64,000 nucleotides of DNA from UBA8190 sp003453695. Lineage in GTDB: Bacteria; Actinomycetota; Acidimicrobiia; Acidimicrobiales; UBA8190. How positions within the stretch are numbered: position 1 is the stretch's first letter; each line of letters opens with the position of its first letter. A program made the translations under genes and the position numbers. The DNA lies in NCBI GenBank assembly GCA_036796975.1, contig DAIRBY010000013.1:1-64000 (forward strand). Direction: 5' to 3'. The notes below the pieces were generated by a model, which saw only the letters and a program-made list of their open reading frames with translations, searched no databases and had not been told where the DNA came from. Positions 24,068 through 31,825 of the stretch are shown here, one piece after another.

Positions 24068-24895
24068 GTGATCCTCCTCGGCACCGACTGGGCCACCATC
24101 TCGTCCCTGGCCACGGCGGGCGGGACTCTCGTGCTGGCCGTCGCCACCTTCTCGGCAGTGCGCGCCTCCAACCGTTCGGCGCGCATCGCTGAGGCGGCCT
24201 TGCAGGAGCAGCGTCGGCCTGTGCTCGCCCCGTCGCGTTTTGACGACCCTCCCCAGAAGATCATGTTCCTCGAGGGCAACTGGCTGAGGGCCGAGGGTGG
24301 CCGGGCCGCCGTCGAGGTCGTCGAGGGCACCGTGTACCTGGCCATCAGCTTGCGAAATGTCGGTAGCGGGATGGGCGTGTGTCAAGGCTGGACCGCCTGG
24401 GTGGGCCTGGGCACGACCCTCGACCAGGTCGACCATGCTCCCCCCGACCAGTTCCGCATGCAGACCCGTGATCTGTACGTGCCGGCCGGGGACATCGGCA
24501 TGTGGCAAGGGGCGCTGCGGGACCCCGACGACGAGGTGCGGGCCGGGCTCGAGAAGGCGATCCTGACCCGGGAGCGGATCTCGGTGGAACTGTTGTACTC
24601 CGACCAGGTCGGCCTGCAGCGCACCATCTCGCGCTTCGGCCTGATCCCGACCGGCGACATGTGGATCGCCAACCTCAACCGGCACTGGTTCCTCGATCGC
24701 CAGGGACCGCGGCCGGAGGAGGCCACCCTGGCAGCGGCACAGACGATCCTTCGCGAGCAGGACGCGGCAATGCAAAGACGATGGGCGGTGAACAGTGGAG
24801 GACCGGTCGTCGAGCCCGACGACGATGGTCCAGTGGATGCAGGCCCGATCATCGAGCCGACCCGTCCTGCCGGCACCTCCGATTCGCCGCCGTGA
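24068..24895 (+). CDS. Membrane-anchored protein of unknown function
   Basis: About 275 residues. One N-terminal hydrophobic helix (SLATAGGTLVLAVATFSAV) is followed by a basic/amphipathic stretch and a soluble domain rich in beta-type segments (GTVYLAISLRNVGSGMGVC). The pattern resembles short actinobacterial proteins with one helix and a 'RNVG' beta-sandwich, but I do not recognise a named family. Start is GTG 24068 or TTG 24059. The stop overlaps the next gene by four bases, so both are coupled. Confidence 0.68.
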   Translation: MILLGTDWATISSLATAGGTLVLAVATFSAVRASNRSARIAEAALQEQRRPVLAPSRFDDPPQKIMFLEGNWLRAEGGRAAVEVVEGTVYLAISLRNVGSGMGVCQGWTAWVGLGTTLDQVDHAPPDQFRMQTRDLYVPAGDIGMWQGALRDPDDEVRAGLEKAILTRERISVELLYSDQVGLQRTISRFGLIPTGDMWIANLNRHWFLDRQGPRPEEATLAAAQTILREQDAAMQRRWAVNSGGPVVEPDDDGPVDAGPIIEPTRPAGTSDSPP

Positions 24896-25236
24896 CGCCG
24901 GCTTTGTACTTCAGCCCTTCCTGCTCGAAGTGCCGGACGGCCCAGTCGATCCTCGATGAGCACCACGTCGAGGCGCAGGTGGTGCGCTATCTCGACGTAC
25001 CGCCGACCCAGCAGGAGCTCAAGCGGCTCATGGCCCTGCTCGGGATCGACGACCCTCGGCAGATGATGCGCACGGGTGAAGCCCTCTACGCCGAGCTGCG
25101 GCTCCAGGACGCAACCCGGGACGAGCTCCTCGACGCCATCGTCGCCCATCCCATCCTGCTCGAGCGGCCCATCTTCGTCTGCGGCGACCGGGCCGTCATC
25201 GCCCGGCCGCCCGAGCGCCTGCTCGAGCTGTTGTGA
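24892..25236 (+). CDS. ArsC/Spx-family thioredoxin-fold protein (arsenate reductase-like)
   Basis: 114 residues of the ArsC glutaredoxin-related family. The active-site region is SPSCSKCRTAQSIL, with the ArsC-type Cys and a second Cys three residues on; also YLDVPPTQQELKRLM and the Pro-containing loop LLERPIFVCGDRAVIARPPE, all usual for ArsC-like proteins. It may reduce arsenate or act as a general thiol oxidoreductase. GTG start overlaps the previous stop (GTGA). Confidence 0.85.
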   Translation: MTPALYFSPSCSKCRTAQSILDEHHVEAQVVRYLDVPPTQQELKRLMALLGIDDPRQMMRTGEALYAELRLQDATRDELLDAIVAHPILLERPIFVCGDRAVIARPPERLLELL

Positions 25237-25267
25237 CCGAGCCGGCCGTGCGCCGCAAAGGACGGCC

Positions 25268-25966
25268 TCAGTACAGAGGGGACCAGGCCGAGGTGCGCAG
25301 CAGCTTGCTCTCCCAACGGTCCCGGTATCCCAGCGCCTCGTGCATGAAGGTGCCCGGGCCCCTGAACCGCTCGGGCACCTCGGTGGTGAGCAGCCGCAAC
25401 AAGGCGTCGTGGTCGACGACCTTCTGCATGAGCACCGCCTCCTTGCGACGGCCGGCGCCGAAGGCGGTGCGGAAGACCCCTTGGAACTCGAGCATCGGCG
25501 CCGGCGCCGCCACCATGGGGGCGTAGTAGCCCGTCTCCCAGAAAGAGACGTAGTCGTCGATGGCGGCGTGCGGCCAGCCCGTGTCCTCCATGTACAGAGA
25601 CAGCTCGTGCTCGGCCCCGTCGCTGGGGACGGCCCTCAGATCCAGGTCGCGCATGGGTGACCAGCTCACCGGCACGAGCAGCTTGGCGGAGACGTCGTGG
25701 CGCAGCTCGTCCACCTTCCGGGCCCAGTCCCGGAGGTCGCCGTCGTGGACCCGCTCCATCAGCCGCTCGTAGGCGGCCCCGTCGGCAGCGGCGGTGATGG
25801 TCACGACGTGGTAGGCGGGCCCGCTGCCGTGCGCATGGTGGAGGTACCACAGCAGCCGGGCGTCGTCGCTCTCGGCCAGCCGGGGCATCCACTCACTGCG
25901 GTAGGCGGCTTCGAAGGCGTCCTCGTCCCGGCCCCGGACCTGGTGGGTCTCGTGAAGGAGCAACAT
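25268..25966 (-). CDS. Protein of unknown function, probable dimeric alpha-beta barrel (EthD/NIPSNAP-like)
   Basis: 232 residues, two similar halves: MLLLHETHQVRGRDEDAFEAAYRSEWMPRL at the start and a later LMQKVVDHDALLRLL-containing half. This is the look of duplicated ferredoxin-like (EthD/NIPSNAP/ABM) barrels, which often act with oxidoreductases, but the assignment is by pattern only. ATG overlaps the stop of the LLM gene, and it is the last gene of the amidohydrolase-acyl-CoA dehydrogenase operon. Confidence 0.65.
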   Translation of the reverse strand: MLLLHETHQVRGRDEDAFEAAYRSEWMPRLAESDDARLLWYLHHAHGSGPAYHVVTITAAADGAAYERLMERVHDGDLRDWARKVDELRHDVSAKLLVPVSWSPMRDLDLRAVPSDGAEHELSLYMEDTGWPHAAIDDYVSFWETGYYAPMVAAPAPMLEFQGVFRTAFGAGRRKEAVLMQKVVDHDALLRLLTTEVPERFRGPGTFMHEALGYRDRWESKLLRTSAWSPLY

Positions 25967-26928
25967 CAGCGTCTCACCAGCGGGGCCACCGTCTCGCCGA
26001 AGGCGGCCATCTGCTCACACAGCTCCCCCGCCGAGCGGCTGGGGAAGCGCACCTGGATGTGGGAGACGCCCAGCTCGACCCAGCGGCGCAGATCCTCGGC
26101 CAGCTCCTCGGCACTCCCGGCTCTGGTCCACTTGGGAAGTCCTACGTCTCCGGCCCCCACATGGATCGGTCCTGCCAGGGCGCCGATGGCGATGGGCTCA
26201 CCAGGTCGCAGCTCGTCGCGCCACTCGAGCAGGCGAGGGACCAGCTCCGCCATCTCGCTGTGTCGAGGCGTCTGCGGAAGCCAGCCCTCGCCCCGCAGCG
26301 CGGCTCGCCGCAGGGCGGCGGGCGAGGAACCGCCCACCCAGATGGGCGGCCGGGGCTGCTGCACGGGCCGGGGCCGAACCCCGAGGTCCGTGACCGGCCA
26401 CGTAGGACCGGCCAGGGTGGGGAACTCGTGGACCAGTGCTGCGGCGATGCCGTCGATGGCCTCGTCGAGCAGGGCGCCACGCCGGGCGAAGTCGACGCCG
26501 GCCAACGCGAACTCCTCGGTGACATGGCCCGTACCCACCCCCACGATGAGCCGGCCTCCCGACAGGGCGTCCAAGGTGGCGAACTCCTTGGCGGCGCGAA
26601 GGGGATGGCGCAGCGCGGCGACGTAGACGTGGGAGAGGAGCCGCACGCGTGACGTGATCCCGGCCAGCCAGCCCAACGTGGCCACCGTGTCGTACCACGT
26701 CGTGCTCATGGCGTCGGCCAGACGGCGGGGGATGGCGGTGTGGTCGCACACCGCCACGTAGAAGAAGCCGCTCTCGTCAGCCTGGCGGGCCACCGCCGCC
26801 AGCTCGTCGGGACCTGCCTGCGTTTCCCACTGGTCGACGTAGATGGTCGATTGGGACTGCACCGGCAGCTGGATGCCGAACACCACCTCGTCCTTGTCGA
26901 TGATGGGGAGCGGGCTCGCTTCTGTCAC
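25966..26928 (-). CDS. LLM-class (F420/flavin-dependent) oxidoreductase
   Basis: About 320-residue TIM-barrel oxidoreductase of the luciferase-like monooxygenase class. Typical blocks: ADESGFFYVAVCDH, LLSHVYVAALRHPLRAAKEFATLD, GRLIVGVGTGH and PPIWVGGSSPAALRRAA. Actinobacterial members usually bind F420. AAGGA lies before the GTG at 26928, so I prefer it to the ATG at 26955. It sits in an operon with two acyl-CoA dehydrogenases and an amidohydrolase, as in mycobacterial steroid regions where an F420 oxidoreductase neighbours ltp genes. Confidence 0.87.
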   Translation of the reverse strand: MTEASPLPIIDKDEVVFGIQLPVQSQSTIYVDQWETQAGPDELAAVARQADESGFFYVAVCDHTAIPRRLADAMSTTWYDTVATLGWLAGITSRVRLLSHVYVAALRHPLRAAKEFATLDALSGGRLIVGVGTGHVTEEFALAGVDFARRGALLDEAIDGIAAALVHEFPTLAGPTWPVTDLGVRPRPVQQPRPPIWVGGSSPAALRRAALRGEGWLPQTPRHSEMAELVPRLLEWRDELRPGEPIAIGALAGPIHVGAGDVGLPKWTRAGSAEELAEDLRRWVELGVSHIQVRFPSRSAGELCEQMAAFGETVAPLVRR

Positions 26929-26965
26929 GGGTGTTCCTTCTCTCGGCGGCGCCACGGCCGGCAGC

Positions 26966-27949
26966 TCAGAACCGCTCGGCCACGGTCTCGGTCAGCGACG
27001 ACACCGGACCCAGGGACCGCAGCAGCACCTGGGCCCGCATCAGGTACAGGTGCGCCGGCACCTCCCAGGTGAAGCCCATGCCGCCGTGCACCTGGATGCA
27101 GGTGCGGGCGTTCAAGTCGGCGGCCTGGGCGGCGAGCAAGGCGGCGCCCGCCGTGGCGCGACCTGCGTCACCCACCTCCGGCTCGTCCAGGGTGACGGCG
27201 GCGGCGTGTACGGCAGCACGAGCGGTCTCCGTCCGCACCAGCATGTCCGCACACAGATGCTTCACCGCCTGGAAGGATCCGATGGGACGGTCGAATTGGC
27301 GGCGGTGCTTGGCGTACTCGACGGCCATCTCGGTGGTGGCGGCCGCCATCCCCACGAGCAGGGCGCCGGTGAGGACGAGGTAGTGGCGCCACAACGCCGT
27401 CGCCACAGCGCCGTCACCGACGACGGTCCCCTCGGGCACGGCCGCCAGCTCCCACATGGGGGTGAGCGGGTCGAGGCCCCGCTCCAGCGCGCGGTTGTCG
27501 GCGTCGTCGGGCGCCACCGAAGACAGCGCCTCGTCACCGACCACGAGCAGCGCGCCCAGCGAGCCGAGGTCCTCCACGAGCAGCGGGAGGGCCTCGCTGT
27601 CCGTCGAGGACGAAGGCGCACGGAGCAGTCCCACCGGGACCTCTCCCGTCGCCGCTCCTTTCACCAGCCCGGCGGCGACATGGGTGGCGGCGAGCGGCCC
27701 CGGGACGAGCGCCCGGCCCAGCTCCTCGAACACCACAGCCGCGGCCGGCGTGCCGAGACCGGCGCCGCCGTCCTCCTCGGGGAGACCGAGGGAGAAGACA
27801 CCGGCAGCGGCCAGCTCCCCCCAGTCGTCGAGATCGAGGACCCGGCGCCCTTCGCCGCGGCGCACCCGTTCCATCGGGAAGCGGCCGGCACACAGGCGGC
27901 GCATGCCGTCGGCCAGGGAACGCTCGTCCTCGGACAGCTCGAAGTCCAC
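26966..27949 (-). CDS. Acyl-CoA dehydrogenase, short subunit of a heteromeric (steroid-type) enzyme
   Basis: 327 residues, shorter than a normal 380-residue acyl-CoA dehydrogenase. It starts MDFELSEDERSLADGMRRL and keeps FAD-domain segments (RRQFDRPIGSFQAVKHLCADM, QVHGGMGFTWE). It ends soon after, without the C-terminal region that carries the usual YEGT catalytic Glu. This is the form seen in the alpha2-beta2 FadE complexes of steroid catabolism, which need a second subunit. That partner is the adjacent upstream gene, 12 bases away. Confidence 0.88.
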   Translation of the reverse strand: MDFELSEDERSLADGMRRLCAGRFPMERVRRGEGRRVLDLDDWGELAAAGVFSLGLPEEDGGAGLGTPAAAVVFEELGRALVPGPLAATHVAAGLVKGAATGEVPVGLLRAPSSSTDSEALPLLVEDLGSLGALLVVGDEALSSVAPDDADNRALERGLDPLTPMWELAAVPEGTVVGDGAVATALWRHYLVLTGALLVGMAAATTEMAVEYAKHRRQFDRPIGSFQAVKHLCADMLVRTETARAAVHAAAVTLDEPEVGDAGRATAGAALLAAQAADLNARTCIQVHGGMGFTWEVPAHLYLMRAQVLLRSLGPVSSLTETVAERF

Positions 27950-27961
27950 GCTGCCCCCGGA

Positions 27962-29149
27962 TCAGCCCTTGGGCAGGGCCAGGATGCGCTCGGCCACGAT
28001 GTTGCGCTGGATCTGCGAGGTGCCCGCCGCGATGGTGCGGGAGAACCCTCCCACCCACTGCTCGAGGAGGCGCACGTTCCCGAGCGGGCCGCTGCCGTCG
28101 GTGGCCTGCAATTGGTCCCAGCTGAGGCCGGCGGATTGCAGCAGGTCCAGTCCCAGCTGGGCCTGACGCTGGCGCAGCTCGGAGAAGGCGAGCTTGAACA
28201 CGCTCCCTCCCAGCCCCGGCACTCCGGTGCGCGCCGCCTGCGACACGTTGCGGCGGGTGAGTGCCCACAAGGCGTCGAGCTCGGCGCCGAGCTGGCCGAC
28301 CCGGTGGCGGATCTCGGGGTCACTCCAGCGACCAAGACGACGGGCCAGCTGCCGCATGTCACGCAGGTGCTCCATGGACTGGAGCAGCTCGCCCACGAAG
28401 GCGGTGCCGCGCTCGAAGCTGAGCGTGACCATCGACACCCGCCAGCCGTCGTTCTCCTCCCCCACCCGGTTGGCCACCGGCACGCGCACCTCGTCCAGGA
28501 ACAGTTCGGCGAACTCGCTCGAGCCGGCGATGGTGCGCAGCGGGCGGATCTCGATGCCGGGGCGGTCCATCTCCATGGCCAGCCACGTGATTCCTCTGTG
28601 CTTGCTCCCCTCGTCGGAGGTGCGCACCAGCAGCTCACAGAAGTCGGCCACCTCGGCGTGCGACGTCCAGATCTTGGAACCGGTCACGACGTACTCGTCG
28701 CCCTGTCGCACCGCCCGGGTGCGCAGCGCCGCCAGGTCGCTGCCGGCGTCGGGCTCCGAGAAGCCCTGGCACCAGACCGCCTCGCCCCGGAGAATGGGGT
28801 GGAGGAAGCGGGCGCGCTGTTCGGGCGTGCCTTCGACGGCGATGGTGGGCCCGGCGTGGAGCAGGCCCACGAAGTTCACCCCCACGTAGGGGGCATGGGC
28901 ACGTTCGCACTCCTCCAGGAAGACGAGCTGCTCGACGGGGCTGGCACCCCGGCCGCCGCCTTCCGGCGGCCAGTCGATGCCGGCGTAACCGGCGTCGTAC
29001 AGCATGCGCTGCCAAGTGGTGTCGTAGGCCCGGCGCGCCGGCCAGTCGGTCAGGGCCGGGCGAGGCCCCAGGGTGGGCACCACCTGGGAGAGCCATTTCC
29101 GAAGCTCGGCGCGAAAGGCCTCTTCGGCCTCGCTGTAGCGCAGGTCCAC
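27962..29149 (-). CDS. Acyl-CoA dehydrogenase, long subunit of a heteromeric (steroid-type) enzyme
   Basis: 395 residues, full-length fold: MDLRYSEAEEAFRAELRKWL, WCQGFSEPDAGSDLA, GSKIWTSHAEVADF and the C-terminal AGTSQIQRNIVAERIL. Where single-subunit enzymes read YEGT, this has AAGT, so the usual catalytic Glu is missing. Together with the short subunit this is the signature of heteromeric steroid acyl-CoA dehydrogenases that introduce a double bond alpha-beta to the CoA thioester. Overlap and spacing place it in the operator-controlled operon starting at 30367. Confidence 0.9.
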   Translation of the reverse strand: MDLRYSEAEEAFRAELRKWLSQVVPTLGPRPALTDWPARRAYDTTWQRMLYDAGYAGIDWPPEGGGRGASPVEQLVFLEECERAHAPYVGVNFVGLLHAGPTIAVEGTPEQRARFLHPILRGEAVWCQGFSEPDAGSDLAALRTRAVRQGDEYVVTGSKIWTSHAEVADFCELLVRTSDEGSKHRGITWLAMEMDRPGIEIRPLRTIAGSSEFAELFLDEVRVPVANRVGEENDGWRVSMVTLSFERGTAFVGELLQSMEHLRDMRQLARRLGRWSDPEIRHRVGQLGAELDALWALTRRNVSQAARTGVPGLGGSVFKLAFSELRQRQAQLGLDLLQSAGLSWDQLQATDGSGPLGNVRLLEQWVGGFSRTIAAGTSQIQRNIVAERILALPKG

Positions 29150-29164
29150 GGCGACCTGTCCCGG

Positions 29165-30367
29165 CTAGGGGGCGAGGTGGTCGAGGCCGTACAGGGCGAT
29201 GGCGTTTCCCCGGACGATCTTGTAGCGAGCCACGTCGTCGAGCCCCGCCATCTGCCGTTCGGCCACTTCCTTGGTGTGCGGCCACGTGGAGTCCGAATGG
29301 GGGTAGTCCGACTCGTAGGTGATGTTGTCCACGCCGATCTCCTCGACGGAACGCAAACCGTGGGCGTCGTCGAAGAAACAGCCGGTGATCTGGCGGCGGA
29401 AGTAGGTGGACGGGGGCTCGGGGACCTTGTCGGCCACACCGCCCCAGCCCCGGTTCTCCTCCCACACCGTGTCGGCCCGCTCGAGGATGTAGGGGATCCA
29501 GCCGATCTGGCCTTCGGAGTAGGCGAGCTTGAGGGTGGGGAAGCGCACCAGCACCCCGGAGAAGAGGAAGTCCACCACCGAGAAGGTGGCGTTCGTGTGG
29601 GTGAGGGTCGAACCCACCGCCGGCGGGGCGTCGGCAGAGGTGGAAGGCATCTTGGACGACGACCCGATGTGCATGTTGACCACCGTGGCCGTCTCGGCGC
29701 AGGCGGCGAAGAAGGGATCCCAGTAGTTCTCCGGGTCGTGCACCGACGGGAGCCCGAGGAAGGGCGGGATCTCGCTGAAGCACACGGCGCGCACCCCCCG
29801 GTCGGCGTTGCGGCGGATCTCAGCGGCGGCCAGCTCGGCGTCCCACAGAGGGATGAGGCACAACGGCACCAGACGGCCGCCCGAATCGGCGCACCATTCC
29901 TCCAGCATCCAGTCGTTGTAGGCCTGGACGCACAGCAGGGCGAGCTCCTTGTCCTTGGCCTCGAGGAAGGTCTGCCCGCAGAAGCGCGGGAAGGTGGGGA
30001 AGCACAGCGAGGCCTCGAGGTGGTTCACGTCCATGTCCTCGAGGCGCGGCTTCACCTGGTAGGCGCCCGGCCGCATGTCCTCGTAGGTGACGCCCTTCAT
30101 CGTCACCTCGTCGCGGGGTACGCCGGCGGCGGCGTCGAGGCGGAGCAGGGGACGGCGCAGCTCCTCGTAGTACCACCAGTCGGTAGGCGACCCCTCGCTG
30201 CCCGGGGTGACGGTGAGCTTCCCTCCGACGAAGGTGATCTCGCCCATGGGGGCCCGCACGATGCGCGGCCCCACCTCGGCGTACCTGGCGGGGAGCCGGT
30301 CGCTCCACACCGTGGCCGGTTCCACGACGTGGTCGTCCACGGACACGATGCGGGGGATCTCGGCCAT
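29165..30367 (-). CDS. Amidohydrolase (PF04909, COG2159) family protein
   Basis: 400-residue TIM-barrel metal-dependent hydrolase/decarboxylase-like protein. It begins IPRIVSVDDHVVEP (metal-ligand region D-x-H) and has the later NMHIGSSS and YESDYPHSDSTWPH blocks typical of actinobacterial COG2159 proteins. The exact reaction of these steroid- and xenobiotic-associated homologues is mostly unknown. First gene of a five-gene operon. The ATG at 30367 has TATGCT six bases upstream and the shared operator ten bases further, so it is probably leaderless and repressor-controlled. Confidence 0.86.
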   Translation of the reverse strand: MAEIPRIVSVDDHVVEPATVWSDRLPARYAEVGPRIVRAPMGEITFVGGKLTVTPGSEGSPTDWWYYEELRRPLLRLDAAAGVPRDEVTMKGVTYEDMRPGAYQVKPRLEDMDVNHLEASLCFPTFPRFCGQTFLEAKDKELALLCVQAYNDWMLEEWCADSGGRLVPLCLIPLWDAELAAAEIRRNADRGVRAVCFSEIPPFLGLPSVHDPENYWDPFFAACAETATVVNMHIGSSSKMPSTSADAPPAVGSTLTHTNATFSVVDFLFSGVLVRFPTLKLAYSEGQIGWIPYILERADTVWEENRGWGGVADKVPEPPSTYFRRQITGCFFDDAHGLRSVEEIGVDNITYESDYPHSDSTWPHTKEVAERQMAGLDDVARYKIVRGNAIALYGLDHLAP

Positions 30368-30373
30368 GGCCGC

Positions 30374-30379
30374 AGCATA
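30374..30379 (-). promoter_or_regulatory. -10 element of the amidohydrolase operon promoter
   Basis: TATGCT on the minus strand, six bases before the ATG at 30367, giving a predicted leaderless transcript. Ten bases separate it from the operator at 30390-30404. Confidence 0.6.
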
Positions 30380-30389
30380 GCCAAGGAAC

Positions 30390-30404
30390 CTGACGGACCG
30401 TCAG
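30390..30404. promoter_or_regulatory. Operator palindrome CTGACGG-A-CCGTCAG
   Basis: The most symmetric of the three copies: including one flanking base on each side it is a 17-base perfect palindrome around a central A. It lies 22 bases upstream of the amidohydrolase start codon, over the expected -35 region. Confidence 0.78.
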
Positions 30405-30488
30405 GTCCGCGCCAACCGCCAGAAGACCCATTTGGCTGGGGACGACGCCGCCCCGAATCGTCTCACCTCGGTCGTAGGCTGGTCTCTG

Positions 30489-30776
30489 TTGCGAGCTGTG
30501 GTCCTGGACATGGACCAACGCACTATCGCCGAACGGCACCGTCTCGGCCTCGACAGGCGCGACGAGATGTGGAAGGGCGTGCTGCACGTGGTCCCGCCTA
30601 CCTCCGAGCGGCATCAATCGATAGAGAACGAGCTGCTGGGCGGCGTCGACGGTGCTCCCGTGCCGGTGGTCGAGATCCGCTCGCCGGGGGACGAGTCGTA
30701 CGACGAGGTGCCGTGGTACCTGGGCCGGGGGGCGGAGGAGGTCCTCGTCGTCGACGGCGAGCCCCTCGAACTCTGA
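30489..30776 (+). pseudogene. Uma2-family nuclease remnant with internal deletion
   Basis: The frame from TTG 30489 reads LRAVVLDMDQ ... RDEMWKGVLHVVPPTSERHQSIENEL, the N-terminus of Uma2 (DUF820, restriction-nuclease-like) proteins. It then jumps straight to VEIRSPGDESYDEVPWYLGRGAEEVLVVD, a C-terminal segment. Intact proteins are about 190 residues; here roughly 60-80 central residues, including part of the active site, are missing although the frame stays open. The product would be about 95 residues and is very probably inactive. Stranded alone between two operons. Confidence 0.65.
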
Positions 30777-30786
30777 CCGAACACTC

Positions 30787-31806
30787 CTACCAGTCGACCA
30801 GTCCGAGCAGCCGGGCCCGGTGCCAGCCGGCGTCGCCCCACGCTCCGCCCAGCGCCCACGCCTTCTTCATCCACAGGTGCAGGTCGTGCTCCCACGTGTA
30901 GCCGATGGCTCCGTGCACCTGGAGGCCCACCCTCGCCGCCAAGTCGGCGGCGTCGGAGGCGGCGGACTTGGCCATGGAGACGTGGCGACTCGCCTCGGGA
31001 TCGCTCTCGTCCAACGACCAGGCGGCTCGGTAGACGAGGGGACGGGCGAATTCGAGGCGGATGAGCGCGTCGGCCAGATGGTGCTTCACGGCCTGGAAGG
31101 AGCCGATCGCCTTGCCGAACTGGACGCGCTGTTTGGCGTAGGCGGAGGTCATGTCGATGAGCCGGTCGGCCACACCCAAGAGCACCGCCGACGCTGCCCA
31201 TGCCCCGTTGTCGCAGGCGGCGTGCCACAGCTCGGCGGCGGGCTCGCCCCGCACCACCGCTGTCGATGCCGGCGGCTCCTCGGGCCCGACGTCCCACAGC
31301 GTGCGAGCGCCGTCGACGCTGCGTCGGATCGAGACCGCCTTCGGAGCCTCGACGGCGTGAATCGCCACGCCGTGGAAGACGACGGCCAGCTGGGCGCCGG
31401 CGGTGACCATCGTGGGGAGCCCCGGATCGGCCACGGACAACGTCGCCTCGCCGGCGGCCGCCGCTGCCATCCACCTCTCCGCCAGTGACGCGGCCCTGAC
31501 AGGCACCCTCGCCAACAGGGGCACGGCGACCGCCGCCGTCTCGGCCAGCGGCTCGGGAAGCGCGGCGCGCCCGGCCTCCTCGAGCAGCAGGGCCAGATCG
31601 ACCATGCCCAGCCCCAGGCCTCCGTGGTCGACGGGGACGGTCATGCCCGTCACCCCGAGGTCTCCCAACGCCTTCCAGCGCGCCGGCGACCATCCGAGCT
31701 CCGACTGCCAGGCCAGGCGCACATCCGCCGGGGTGCACTGCTTCTCCGTCAAGGCGCGCAACTGGTGGCGAAACTCGAGCTGTTGCTCGTTGAAGGCGAA
31801 GTCCAT
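30787..31806 (-). CDS. Acyl-CoA dehydrogenase, short subunit (second pair)
   Basis: 339 residues, MDFAFNEQQLEFRHQLRAL at the N-terminus, FAD-domain block RVQFGKAIGSFQAVKHHLADAL, then QVHGAIGYTWEHDLHLWMKKAW and a short end without the YEGT-type segment. It is thus a short-subunit type like 26966-27949. The partner gene lies directly upstream (19 bases). By its position next to a FadA6-like thiolase and the ipd cluster, it may correspond to one of the FadE31-33-type subunits of ring C/D degradation; the exact orthology is not settled by eye. Confidence 0.87.
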   Translation of the reverse strand: MDFAFNEQQLEFRHQLRALTEKQCTPADVRLAWQSELGWSPARWKALGDLGVTGMTVPVDHGGLGLGMVDLALLLEEAGRAALPEPLAETAAVAVPLLARVPVRAASLAERWMAAAAAGEATLSVADPGLPTMVTAGAQLAVVFHGVAIHAVEAPKAVSIRRSVDGARTLWDVGPEEPPASTAVVRGEPAAELWHAACDNGAWAASAVLLGVADRLIDMTSAYAKQRVQFGKAIGSFQAVKHHLADALIRLEFARPLVYRAAWSLDESDPEASRHVSMAKSAASDAADLAARVGLQVHGAIGYTWEHDLHLWMKKAWALGGAWGDAGWHRARLLGLVDW

Positions 31807-31825
31807 CAGGAGCTCTGCTCGGGCT

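Noticed and set aside
26843..30901. 1352-codon plus-strand open frame
   Set aside because: Opposite strand of five well-supported minus-strand genes; composition is typical of an antisense frame in high-G+C DNA.
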